From: Liolophura sinensis
Taxonomy: Eukaryota; Mollusca; Polyplacophora; Chitonida; Chitonidae
Assembly: GCF_032854445.1 (NCBI RefSeq)
Contig: NC_088298.1
Span: 23,087,295-23,151,294, forward strand
Length of the DNA: 64,000 nucleotides
Direction of reading: 5' to 3'
In this document: positions 44,511 to 56,900 of the stretch, in pieces
How positions within the stretch are numbered: position 1 is the stretch's first letter
How the letters are laid out: every line of letters starts with the position of its first letter
Made by a program: the position numbers and the translations under genes
The notes under the pieces: generated by a model
What the model was told of the DNA's origin: nothing
Databases searched by the model: none
Seen by the model: only the letters and a program-made list of their open reading frames with translations

Positions 44511-44787
44511 CTTAAAGTCGCTTTAAGAAGATCAGACAATAAATAATTACCGATTCTGATATAATGAAAGTCAGAGCTTTTCAGGAACAGAAGGAAATGG
44601 CTATGATACGTACTCCTGATTGTAAATGATTCGATCAGTGATATAAGTGGAACTGTCTTGTCCAGAAGCGACACCTATCGGCAAAGTTTTGACCGACAGG
44701 TTGTGAGATGCAGGTTACATGTGCTACTGTCTTGGCGTGTCCAAATCTTCAAAGGCCAATTTGAATGAGTGCTCATATAGTTTACTA

Positions 44788-44885
44788 TTTATTTATTTGA
44801 TTGGTGTCTTACGTCATACTCAACAACATTTCACTTATACGACGGCGGTCAGCATTATGATTAGCAAGTTGCTGGAAGACCTTCC
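44788..44885 (-). mobile_element. SINE-A, reverse, 3' part
   Basis: ATTTATTTATTTGATTGGTG, then CATTTCACTTATACGACGGC. Diverged; followed by a piece of repeat family C. Confidence 0.75.
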
Positions 44886-45098
44886 TGACAAACAGCTGAC
44901 AAATGGTTACATAGAAGCAGTGAAACACGACTTCTTGTCACTTTATCTCAGCTAGAGTTTTGTTCCAACTGCTCATACTGCATATGTTTGAATAGTAACA
45001 AATTGCTCCCTTTCTAACACTATGGCTTAAACAGAATTAGGTGAAAAAATCAAGGCAATTTCTTATACGTCACTGGTTCAGAATTCCTATCCTATTTT

Positions 45099-47621
45099 GT
45101 TTGTAACAGGGATTATCATGGTGTGGGAATCAGTTTGTGTTCACGATTTCTTATCTGAACACGACCGTATGCGCATGCGACCCACAACTACTAGAAATCA
45201 GCTGTGACAAGGCCTGAGGCGGAGCGTATGAAATTCATGCATCATCTGTGTCTCCCTCTCTGTCTGCAGGTTCCGCGTTCGATCCGCGAAGAGTTGTGTA
45301 ACTAAGCACCAGTTCGACGAAATACAAAGTTATTTGACTAATGTACTATATCAATCAACTATGCTTAAACGCATTAAAAACGCACCAGAGGTAAAGAGGT
45401 GAATTGTTTTACTTTCACATTCAGCTAAGTGAGTTACGCAATAGTGATGGCAAGTTACAAAGATTTAATGTAGAGGAAATGGAACACACCAGACGTTGAA
45501 AGGCAAAGTCAGTATACCGTGTGTGACCACACCTGTTTACAATGTGTGCCACACAACATCTTCTTTTGGGCACTATCAGTCTCGGGATAACAGCTTGTGG
45601 TATCCTGGTTGTTGGACAAATGCGAGATCTCTAACTTTGGCGATGGGCGATAGATCGGGAGGTAAGGCAGGCCGTGACATAACAGGTACATTATTCTGTG
45701 ACACGAAGTCCATAGATGACCGTGTTGTATATGCTCTGGTGTTGTCCTGTTGGAAAGTATGCAGCTCTGGTGTTGATGGACAGGGTGAAGTCTTTTTTAG
45801 TAAATTGTTTTTGTAGTAAATTGTATTAAGACGACCAGTGCATACATGGAGCTGTGTTCTGTGATGACAAGTGATATTCCCCCCCCCCCCCACCCACCCA
45901 CCCAAACCATCACGCTTTTGGCGACCCATCGATCAATCTGCTCTTCACAGTCATCGTGATAGCGTTTACCACGGCGACGCCAGACACGTACACGTCCCTC
46001 GGCGGTAAAATCTGGATTCGTCAGAGAAGAGAACGCCATGCCAGTAACCAGTGTGCGTGCCTCAGTGATTATATGCGCTCCGCCTGCTGAACCCGCTGGT
46101 TCTGTCTTGTGATGGTACTGTGGTGACATCCAAACCTTGCTGCTATGGCTCTAGTAGTCAGGCCAACTCCAGTCAAGGCGATGACGCCCTCCCGTTCCTC
46201 AGGAGTCAGATTCGACATCGCGTTCTCAGTGCTATTCCGTTGCTACAGCGATTAGGCGGATAGCCATTGAATGCCCCATTTGTGCACCAAAAAATAATGA
46301 CTCTGAATTTTTCGTGCTTTTCAGGCGTGAAAACGTGTTTTTCAGTACTATTCCCTGTTGCGTTTTGGTAACAACTCACACAAAGGCTATCAAACCTGAC
46401 AACATCCTTAACTGCTAACCATGGAGATTTCCGTTGTTATTCTCAAACTATCATGATATTTTCATGGATTCATGTTGGTGCGTTTTTAAAGTGGATCAGC
46501 TTATAAATATCGGGGTTTCAGCTGCCAAACGACGGAGTCTGCAGTCGTCCAGCAGTAAGTCATTATCACTTCGTCATGGATGTGTTAAACCAGTCAAAAA
46601 CGGGATCACGGGAAAAACGGGATCAAAATAAGTCATCTTAGACTTAAGTCAGAATTTTTGTCACTAAATTTGGTATGTTCCTTTCCCTTATTTTAGCTGA
46701 AATTTGTTGCGCAATAACATACCTAAAATTTACTTTGTCAACAATATTTTGACCTTGTTATATTCGAAATTTTATCCGCTTCGTTATCCGGGGGCCAGTA
46801 AGGCAAGCAGCAATGTATTTATGAATGTTAAGAAGATTAGATGTGTACAATGGGGGTCTGTCAAACAGCAGGCAGCTGAACCCAATAAACCTAAAAAAAT
46901 ATTGCAGTCAATACTTATAATTTAATTTAAGGAATAAAACAATGTTATCTGATGTTTTACATTGATTTCAAACTTTGAGAAATGTTAGTCGATTGTTTTG
47001 AAGAAGGATGCTGTACCTTATAGAATACTGTAAGAATGAAATTCATTGGGCCAATGAAATTGGTGATGACACTGGAAGAGTAGCGGGCTACGTATGTGGC
47101 GTCTAGCAAGTGGCGCTATGAAGAGAAATTGTGTTACGATGACAATTTTCTAACTAGAAGGACATCTTTCTGTATTTAATGGCGGATTTCAGGGGCTGAT
47201 TTTATTGTGCGAAAAGTAAGTCATGCGTGAAGTATAGATTTGCGAAAAGAAAGTTAAACTGATACATTGGTGTTAATATGAATGCGGGTTTACGTGGAAA
47301 TTCTTTTTTAAAAAGTCGTCTTCGGTCATATTCCTAGTCATCTTAAACACTTGTATCTTCTCCAAAAAAGTGCTTTATCTCCTAGACTTCCCCAAAACTA
47401 ACAGCAAGAGACTTGGACTTGGTGAATTTAGTCCAAAACGTCCCGGCTACACGAAGGAGACGCGGACCATGTACGAATTTCTTAGGCTCTGACTCAGTTG
47501 CCATGGCAACTGTTTTCTACTTGTATTGCAGCTGTAAGCGGTGTATACGCCTAGGGTCGTGTTCTGATAAGAAATCGTGAACAGGCGGTGATCCCACTTC
47601 ATGATAATTCCTGTTACAAAT
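45099..47621. mobile_element. 2.5-kb segment with terminal inverted repeats of about 75 bp
   Basis: The left arm (45099-45172) reads GTTTGTAACAGGGATTATCA and later TTCACGATTTCTTATCTGAA. The right arm (47543-47621) contains the reverse complement, TTCTGATAAGAAATCGTGAA and TGATAATTCCTGTTACAAAT. The arms are similar but not identical. Inside lies the Tc1-like relic at 45509-46218. No other transposase was recognised, so the family is unassigned. Confidence 0.6.
45509..46218 (-). pseudogene. Tc1/mariner-type transposase remnant
   Basis: From ATG 46218 leftward: MSNLTPEEREGVIALTGVGL and a helix-turn-helix (RAIAARFGCHHSTITRQ), the DNA-binding half of Tc1-like transposases. A gap follows where part of the linker and first catalytic strand are missing. 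Then come FSDESRF in one frame; GRVRVWRRRGKRYHDDCEEQ and SVMVW in another; HTFQQDNTRAYTTR with the second Asp; and PALPPDLSPI, where the third catalytic Glu (PIExLW in the family) is replaced (PIAKV). A run of about 17 C residues near 45878 interrupts the sequence. Several frame changes and lost catalytic residues show it is inactive. It lies inside the TIR-bounded segment and may be nested in it. Confidence 0.8.
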
Positions 47622-47756
47622 AATACAGTGTTTTACATTATCAAAATAATCGCCTTCCAGAAAGATACTACAGATATATTAGAAAAGTTTATCAGCCAAT
47701 CGTTTATCCTCTCTCAGGGGTATCCCGGCTTTAAGACAAACCCTGGCACAACTCTA

Positions 47757-47998
47757 TACACTCAAAAAATTACTCTAATAGAAACTCCGTTGTCTGAGTG
47801 ATGTTACAATGTATTCCCACTATTGCGACAAATTATTCTGTTAAATATGACACACATATCCTTTTTATTTAACATAAATATTCTATTACATTAACAGGAT
47901 GTCATGTTGATTATGGCACAGTATTATGTTAAATGTGACACAGTAATGCGTTATAATAACAGACTACCTTCTTGCGTCATTCAGGCAACAGGCCTGAC
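47757..47998. mobile_element. Palindromic MITE, copy 3
   Basis: Starts TACACTCAAAAAATTACTCT, then CTCCGTTGTCTGAGTGATG. The right arm is degenerate, GCGTCATTCAGGCAACAGGC. Confidence 0.7.
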
Positions 47999-48047
47999 AT
48001 CAGCATATCATACATTGGAGATCAGATTCCTGACGTTTAATTGTTCT

Positions 48048-48315
48048 GGGGCCTCCGTGGCTCAGTTGGTTGGCGCGCTAGGGCAGCGTAATGACCCCTA
48101 AGCCTCTCATCAATGCGGTCGCTGTGAGTTCAAGTCCAGCTCATGCTGGCTTCCTGTTTGGCCGTCTCTGGGAAGGTCTCGCAGCTACCTGCGTATGGTC
48201 GTGGGTCTCCCCCGGGCTCTGCCCGGTTTCCCTGCATCATAATGCTGGCCGCCTTCGTATAAGTGAAATATTCTTGAGTGCAGCGTGAAACACAATCAAA
48301 TAAATAAATCATCAA
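48048..48315 (+). mobile_element. SINE-A, full length with target-site duplication
   Basis: Runs from GGGGCCTCCGTGGCTCAGTT to the AAATAAATAAAT tail. A 12-bp direct repeat TTTAATTGTTCT flanks it at 48036-48047 and 48316-48327, the mark of an L1-like insertion event. Confidence 0.95.
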
Positions 48316-48629
48316 TTTAATTGTTCTTCACATGCTCGGAGGTGAAACTGCTGTATGAGGACCATCCCTGACCTCGGCAACATACGTCCATTGTGGTGAC
48401 AAAGTCCATGTCAGGCCGGGGTTGAAAATCGTACAAAGCGTCGCCTGTTTGTAACTAATCTGTTAAGATCACTGGGGGAAAAATTGGATTGTAGACTACA
48501 TCCAGTTCTATCTCAACCAACTACAAGAACGTACATACAATGTACAATCTAAAAATCGCAGAAAGTCTGTAATTGTTTGAGTTATGCTTAGTTTACTGTA
48601 ATATTGAACATAATATCCTAATATCCAAT

Positions 48630-48834
48630 AGAGGCCATTCGTGGCATGATCGTTAGCGTCCTATCGCAGCATAATGTTCCCGGGGCCGCGAGTTCAAGTC
48701 CAGAACATGCTAGCTTCCTCATTAGTGGAGATTTCCTCAGGGCTCTGCCTGGTTTTCTCCCACCATAATGATGACCACCGTCGTATAAGTGAAATATTCT
48801 TCGGTACGGCATAAAACATCAGTAAAATAAATAA
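48630..48834 (+). mobile_element. SINE-A, diverged
   Basis: Head GAGGCCATTCGTGGCATGAT, GCGAGTTCAAGTCCAGAACA and tail AGTGAAATATTCTTCGGTAC. Confidence 0.8.
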
Positions 48835-48982
48835 TATTTATTTATTTGTTTATTTGAATGGTGTTTTACGCCGTACTCAAGAATATTTCACCGGCATTAT
48901 GGTGGGAGGAAACCGTGCAGAGCCCGGGGGAAACCCATGGCCATCCGCATGTTGCTGAGGGACCTTCCCACGTAGGGCAAAT
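48835..48982 (-). mobile_element. SINE-A, reverse, 3' part
   Basis: Starts ATTTATTTATTTGTTTATTT and contains GTTTTACGCCGTACTCAAGA. Directly abuts the preceding plus-strand copy tail to tail, making an inverted pair. Confidence 0.85.
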
Positions 48983-49413
48983 AAATAATAAATCAATGAG
49001 ACAACGCAGGATGATCACTGAGCTACACCTATGATATAACTGTGTGGGTACATGCTTGCATTGTTCACATGAGGTTCGTGGTCAGTATTTATCATCTGAC
49101 GTCAGCAGCACGCCATTTCCGCCGAAGTGAATGTATTGATCTCGTGATGTTTCTGGTCTGCCGCCGTTCATTCATTTTCACTGACCAGGAACATGAGTAC
49201 AGGTTTTACTGAACTGCGTGTACTTTGATCTAATGGCCGCCCTTTCTCAGTACTGATTCCCCTTTTGATATAGTGTTTTTCCTGCATCTTTCTGTATCCT
49301 CCTATATCTATGTAATATCAATCCACCCATGTCTGTATTTCTATGTGATATCTTTTCATCTGCATCTGCACTGTAGCCTGCTAGTATGTTAATAATGAGA
49401 CAAACCCGGATTC
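48983..49413. other. Non-coding
   Basis: No supported feature. Confidence 0.4.
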
Positions 49414-49703
49414 ATATAATGTTTACAAGGGGCCTCCGTGGCTCAGTCGGTTAGCGCGCTAGCGCAGCGTAATGACCCAAAAGCCTCTCACCAATGCGGT
49501 CGCTGTGAGTTCAAGTCCAGCTCATGCTGGCTTCCTTTCCGGCCGTAAGTGGGAAGGTCTGCAGCAACCTGCGGATGGTCGTGGGTTTCCCCCGGGCTCT
49601 GCCCGGTTTCCTCCCACCATAATGCTGGCCGTCGTCGTATAAGTGAAATATTCTTGAGTACGGCGTAAAACACCAATCAAATAAATAAATATAATGTTTA
49701 CAA
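49414..49703 (+). mobile_element. SINE-A, full length with 15-bp target-site duplication
   Basis: The body is 49429-49688, from GGGGCCTCCGTGGCTCAGTC to CACCAATCAAATAAATAAAT. ATATAATGTTTACAA is present intact on both sides (49414-49428 and 49689-49703). It is the least damaged copy and probably one of the youngest. Box A-like (GTGGCTCAGTCGG) and box B-like (GAGTTCAAGTCC) motifs are clear. Confidence 0.97.
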
Positions 49704-50947
49704 ACGAATGGTAAGGTTCTTTTCTGTCAGTATTTTCTTATATGGAATTAAATACGATCACTTCATTGTGTTTGTTTCATTGCCCTAAGGATGTACATTG
49801 TACAGGTCCACTTCCAGGCTCTACTCGAAATAAACAAGTCTAATTTTAGGCTCGTTCACGGACACTCCGCGCATCGTGTGTACCTTACATCTAACGTAAT
49901 GGAGACACGGGAAATGCCTGGCTGCGCGACTTACTAGCATGAAGTGGCTCGAAGTCTTGCTTCAAACTAGTGTAACCCCGTGGGATTAGAAAATATGTCC
50001 CCTCGTGTCGCGCCCAGCGTGTAGCGGACCGCGGGGACGAGAACGGTGCCATTCGCGCGCGATTTGCACCGTCATCGTGCCGCGTGCCATGGGTTGAGAT
50101 GTCCTCATCCGGCTTCCATACAAAACACCAATCGAATAAATAAATGAATATACACGACATTCCCTGACCAAAGCGCATCTAATTAAAGCGTTAGTGCGCA
50201 TGGAGTTAGGCTAGACCCGTGACCAGTGCGGCTGTGTGATCGAATCCATATATCACTGGTTTGGCTCAGGCTTTTAAGGTATACAGAATCGAGGCTGGTT
50301 GGCTGACATGTTAGTAAGGTAGACTTTCTTATCCAAAAATGCCTTAATTCCTGCCATGATTATAGACAAGTCTAAAAATGCGTTTTCTTAAATTAGAAAG
50401 GCTAGAATTTCAAGAATAGGCCTGTTCACTCATAGGATATGTTTGACCATTGTGAGTGGAAAAATCCGGTATGCCCGGGTTAAACCACTGACCTTGGGCA
50501 AGTTACTCACGAACTTCCCTACATGTGACCATGAAGGCATATAGGCCTATATACCTTCATGGTGTGACTGAGCTCAGTTCCCAAATGTAGCCGATCTAAG
50601 ACCCAGTCGAGTTAAGTTATACACCGAAATATGAAATAAATTCCTCATTAAATAACACAAAAATACATGAAATTTTTCGGAAAAGTTACATGGAGTATGC
50701 ACGAAAAAATGTGTGTATAAAATGCCCATTTTAAGACGACAAATATCGGTGGTATGTCTGCGGCTATCCCATAAGCGGTAGCATCGTAAGGTACGAGTCT
50801 CCAACACAGATAAACATCCGGGTTGACTCATCCATTGTCGTTTCTTGCCTGTTATTGCATTATAGCTCAGGTTTTGGTGTGTTTCTCAAAATATTTTCAG
50901 CTGTTCTCACAGTGTAGCTCATACAGATATCTCAAGGGGACAACGAT
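49704..50947. other. Upstream region of the LDLa gene
   Basis: Contains a short SINE-A tail at 50122-50150 and a fragment of the 7395-type repeat near 50478-50540. Short inverted pieces reading ACCTTCATGG and CCATGAAGGC lie at 50531-50562. The promoter of the LDLa gene probably lies toward the right end, but I see no distinctive TATA box. Confidence 0.35.
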
Positions 50948-53900
50948 ATGAATGGAGAACCATTTCTCGTGGTAGCTGTGGTACTAGGTACGTGGAATTT
51001 GACGAATACGTGACTGACAGACACCAAATGACAGCTGGTTGTGGCCGTCGTTGTTGTTGTGACCCACACTTAACCTCAGGTGGCTGCTTCAACTTTCCCC
51101 TGTAATATTGGGCTAGCGGAGTATCGTAGCCTCCGTGGGAACAAATGGCAAATCATACACGTATTCACGCCATGTCTGATAAGTGTTTTCCAAACAATGG
51201 CTGCTGTCCAAAAGTGGTGTCAATTTTGGCTCTTACCTCTCAACTCACCTGTACACGCAACATCCCATGTATATTCCACTCGGTAAGGACATACTAGACC
51301 CGAATTCACCTCACTGCCATCGCTAAAGCAGCAGCCATTTTGCCACATTTATAGATACATGCACGTTAAACCTGAAAAGACCGTACGTGGGAAGGTCTGC
51401 TAGCAACCTGCAGATGGTCGTGGGTTTCCCCCGGGCTCTGCCCGGTTTCCTCCCACCATAATGCAGGTCGCCATCGTATAAGTGAAATATTCTTGAGGAC
51501 GGCGTAAAACACCAATTAAATAAATAAATAAACCTGAGAAAATGAGCCTAATGGCCGCCTTGTATAAAAATGGTCTGCCGTGTCGTGAATACGGGGCTAG
51601 TGTGCCATTACCGAATGGAATATACCTGGGACGATGTATGTGCGGGTGAGCTGAGAGGTAAGAGCCAAAATTGACATTTGGACTGCAGCCATTGTTTAGA
51701 AAGGACTTATCAGGCATGGTGTGGAACAGTGTATGGTTTACTGGTGGCACTCCACCAGCCCAATGTAAAGAGAGGAGTTGAAACATCCATCTCGGGTTAG
51801 GTAGTTCTGGATAATGTTTCAGTGGCGCACACAGTTATGGATTGCATTCACTCCAAAAGGAAGCATCGTAAAATTTCAGAAAACAGTTGATTACCGGTAC
51901 TAACGTCCCGGCCTGTCCAATTACTCTTTTCACAATGTTTGGCCCCAGGGCACCTGACTGTCAAAACCCCATTCTGTAAGAGGGATCAAAAGCTATAGTC
52001 CACATGATCTCTTTAGTAACAAACGGCATGGGTGAAGAAAACGGTCCTCCCAACGTTATTGCGTAGAAATTTTTGAATCGCTGTCAGAGATCTTGTATCC
52101 ATTGGATTTGTATAACTTTCAGCTTGCCAGATATTCTATTTCTGCAGAGCTTTCGTGATGTAATTTTGTACAACCATGCCTGACTGGTCGCTAGAGAAGT
52201 GGCAAAAAGTGACCTTTTCCCCAGTGTTTTAACATTGGGCAGCCATTTGTTTTCAGAGTGAAAGAGTGGTCACGTGACCTCCAATTTCTGACCTGTCTCA
52301 CAGAATGCTGGCTTCCTCTCCAGTCATACAGGAAGGTTGTGAGGTTTCCTAACTCCATATAAATCCATATATATTTTTGACTGTGTTATAAAGCACCAAA
52401 AGAAATAAATAAAATAATAATATAATGATTATTGTATGGGGACTGGGGTACACATTAACCATATAAATAAACAATTTTTTTTTTTTTTTTTTTTGTAAAT
52501 CTAACATTAAGCAGAGTTACTGTACATCTTCAAACTTTTCAACTTGTAAAGCCTTATTTTTGGCTGGACTTTATTCATACAGTTATTAGGAAAATGACAC
52601 TTAAATGATTTGTTTGTGTCACCAAAGCTGCTAACTTCATAAAACTTCCAAATTATTTCTCTAGGCCCTATAGATTTCTCAGAATGTTTCAAAATAGAGG
52701 TTGCTGAGGTGGTTGGAAAGGTTGAAGAAGTTGGGTTACCGCTAGATGGAGACAGTTGATGTATTGTAAATACATAAATGTATAATAATATTTATTTGTA
52801 ACTACAAAGCTCTTACTATTGTTTAATTACTAATTTCTGTTTCAGGATTTGTGTGGATTGCCGGCTCCAGTGGCCAAGGTAAACCTTCTCAGAATTTGGT
52901 ATTATTGAACATTGTTTGAAGTGAAAAACTACAAATGTGTATTGAGGGTTACTGACACCATATATTTCCCTTTTCCTGTCACTGAACTGCCTTGAAACAA
53001 ATTTATCTTGCAAAGGACTCATTGATGTAATCCAGATAGATGATTTACCTGCGAATATAATTTTTCAACCATTTAGCCTGTTTTCAAGGTGTTTATTTAA
53101 GCATATTCTGAAGGCATTATTCCGTGTAGACTGATCAAATTATGGTTTTTGTGAAGCCCTGAAATCCAACCAATGTAGTTTTGTCTAATTAGGTTAAATT
53201 TGTTACAATTGCATTGAAATTTGCTCTTTTGGATAAGGAAAGGTTGAGGAATTTCCTTTTAAGCTCACTCAAGATCAGAACACTCTGTCATGTAAATGCA
53301 AAGAATGTAGTTTTCACAATAAATGAATGTGTATTGCACACACGAGAGACTAAAAAGCAATTTTAAAGATAGGGATTGGTTCCAAATGAACTTGGTAGAG
53401 CATCCGTTTTGGGACCGGTAGATCCAGGATCAACCCTTGATCAAGTCACACCTAAGACTTTAAAAGAGGAAGTTGTAACTTCCTCGCTTGGCGTTCAGCA
53501 TGAAGGGGATAGTGCAACGACTGGTTGACCCGTATCAGTATAATGGCTCGGGCGGGGCGACTTACTTGCCTTCGGTAAGTCGTCTCAGTGAAGCAGCACT
53601 AAATAAAAGAGCGGTGGAAATCCGTCCTGCAACAAGGAGGCACATTACACGTACATGCACCCTAAAGATTCCTCCGTCGTCATATGACTGAAAAATTGTT
53701 GAGTACGACGTTAAACCCCAAGCACTCACTCACTCCAAATGAACTGTTACATGTATATGTATGCAAGGTAGAGTTTAATTTGCATCAAAGTAAATTAAAA
53801 ATGAAAATTTATCAAAGATTACCCTAACCAGTAAAGGAATTAGGGTATATTCAATAAATTTACTGTCTCAAGTTTAAAAATCACATGACTGCAGTACATG

Positions 53901-56900
53901 TATATATATATCATGAACTTCCAGGCCTTTTCCTTTTCAGCTGGCATTGAAGACATGAATTCAAAAGTTGTTTCTTTGGGACAACTATGACAACCCAAAA
54001 AAAAAAATTAAAACCATCCAATCATTTTTTTTTTCACATTTTTTTTTGTAGTAAAGCTCGCTAAAGTTGGGATATTATTCAACAAATGTGAATGTTAAAT
54101 TACTACCCTTAAAAATTAAGGATTTCAGGACATCTTTAAAAACATGCTCATTGGGAGCAAATGTGATGCATGTAGCCCAACAAACTCTTCAATCAGTCGC
54201 CCTTCTGTAAAGTTTTTGGGCTTTGATAAAATTCCTTTTTTTCTTATTTTTCTTTCAATGCTGTTTTTTTTTTCAGAATATTAAATGTTTTTCATTAGCC
54301 AGGGTAAGGCAAACAATTTCTACAAACCTACCATGTTTTTGTGTGTTTGTGTATACACAATTTTCCCCAACAAAGAATCATGGCTGGAATTTCCTGCCCT
54401 CTTTCGAGGGTATCAATAAAAAAATCTCCAGAATGAATTTAACATGTAATAATCAATAAATAACCATTCTTCAGGAAAAAAAATGAAAAAAAGAAGAAAA
54501 GAAATAAAAGCAAATAAGTTGACCTATCTCCCGATAATTTGCAGAAATGGATCCAAAATTCATCTTTTTTTTGCCCAAGTGAGCAATTTTTGCATTTTTT
54601 GCTCAAATGGCTGCCAACAACTAAGTGAAATATCCTTGGGTACAATGTAAAATGTGAATCTTATAAATAAAAAAATTAATTTTGGTCTTATTATCAGACC
54701 CCTTGCAGAATACTGATTTGCTGATCTTTGTTGCTGTTATTTCAGATTTCAATGATCCTTGTCCCGTGCACATGATTTATTGTCCAAAATCAAGGTCGTG
54801 TGAGGACATCTTGTCTTCAGCATGTGCGGCGCCAGTGTGTAAAGGTAACACTCATTTTGTAAAGGTAACACTCATTTTGTAAAGTCCAATAAGGCTGCAC
54901 TGAATCACATCCCTGAAGGTCACTCTCCCATTTAAAGGGTGGGTGGTTAGGAGTAAACTGTGGGTAGTGGGAACTCAGAAAATGGCTCATGGCTAGTTAA
55001 AGGGTTAAAGGGGTAGAAGTTAACTGAAGAGCTACTGTAGCTTTAAGACAGATTTTAATTTTGTAAACTTGTGTATGGTAGAGTGGATAAACCTCCTCCT
55101 TTTTTGTTTTTTTTTTCTTTTTTTGTTGTTAATGCATTCGGAAAAAAATTCTGGCCCTATTTAAATGCAATAGAAAGCTTTGGAAAACTAAATATATTAT
55201 ACTGATATATATATAATTATGTATTCAACCTTTATGCTGAAAAACATCAACTTCATTGCGTGACTCTCAAAGGCTTATTACTATCCTTGTTTCATTACAT
55301 TCTGTTGCCTAGAACTTGATTCTCACTGTCCTAACAGAACCCACATACTGCAGGCTTTAATAGGCAAGATTCCACTTCTTATAATGTCATGCCTCAAAAA
55401 AAAATCTTGTGTTACGTCTTATTTATTTATTTGATTGGTATTTTACGCCGTACTCAAGAATGTTTTACTTATACGACGGTGACCAGCTTATTCCAGTTCC
55501 AAGAGAAAGTAGGGGGAAATAATAAATGGATTCATTGTTCAAAAAGTTTTTGATATTTGATATTAAAGGAACACTGGCTATTTTGCCCCGATAACCAAAA
55601 GATCTTCAAAACTAAAATCTTCAGTAGTTTTTATAAAATTTGCCAGTTCTGACAAGATAATATTCTTCATGTGACTTTGAATGAGGCAGATATGACGTTG
55701 AGAAAGGCGGTTACACTGGAGTAATGTCAGGAACGTGCAAAAAGCATGGAATGATTTGTGCCTTTACACCAGCTATGCATTATGTCATGTGTGGCTCGAG
55801 GCAATTTAAGCGGAAAAGGCAAAAGAAAAGTCATTTTCCTATTTCAGACGACCACCATTTTTTTTAACAGAAATGTAGCAAAATCTCGCATTCCAGGGGA
55901 GGTGTGTGCTAATTTTTGACTTAACAGCCGATGCTTCAACCTTGCTGTTGTGGCGAGGGCAGTGGTGCGCAATGTGAAATGCGAATGTCACTTATTATGC
56001 TCTGTGACTTACATCAGCAGTGTTTAGTAATAATACACTGCAGTTTACTTTTTTGACAATGTAGGAATCTCGTTTGTTATCATTTTAACCATGTTTTCAC
56101 ACAGACTGAGGTTTTAATAATGGCATAATGAAGATCTTCCAGAAAAATTCAGCTCAATATCACTTGTTCCCTTGTGGGATGAGAGTTCAATTCTGTACAC
56201 TGGCCAACTTTTATTTTTCTTTCTATTCAGTTTTATCAGTAAGTTGAGAAGGCTCCCATTTCTCTATTGAACGCACATTTTTTTCGTCAAGGCTTTTGTG
56301 TAGTCATTTGTTCATTGTTTATTTGGTTGAGTTTTTGCACCATACTCAGGGTATTTTACTTATATGAGGCCAGCAGAAATATGGTGAGAGGAAAACAGAC
56401 AGGACCGGGTGGAAAGTGTCAACCATGCGTAGGTTCATTGCAGATTGTTCATGTATGATCATCATAGTGATGGTGAACACATATAACACATTTATATGCA
56501 ATTTTCAGATTTGAAAATTCCATGCGACAATGAGTCCAAATGCTACCGTCTGTCAGATCGCTGTGACCAGATAGCAGACTGTAAGGATGGAGTTGATGAA
56601 CTGTTCTGCTTTTCGTATCTCACACCGTCCAGACGCAAGTGTATTCTGACCGGCAAGTGCGACACAATCACAACCACAACAACAACAACGAGAAGGCCGT
56701 ATTGCAGCATGTATTCCTGCGACTTTGGCCAAACCTGCTACATTGAGTACGAACGCTGCGACGGCTTAACGAAGTGCAATGATAAGTCAGATGAGATGAA
56801 CTGTTATGTGGACTGTGGCAGTCGGTTTAGATGTGATGACGGGCAAGGCTGTTACTCCTCTGCCTCTCAGTGTGATGATTATAATGATTGTGTAGATGGA

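Noticed and set aside
49429-49560. tRNA gene
   Set aside because: Box A- and B-like motifs are present, but they are the head of a SINE with tail and target-site duplication. The same applies to the other SINE heads.
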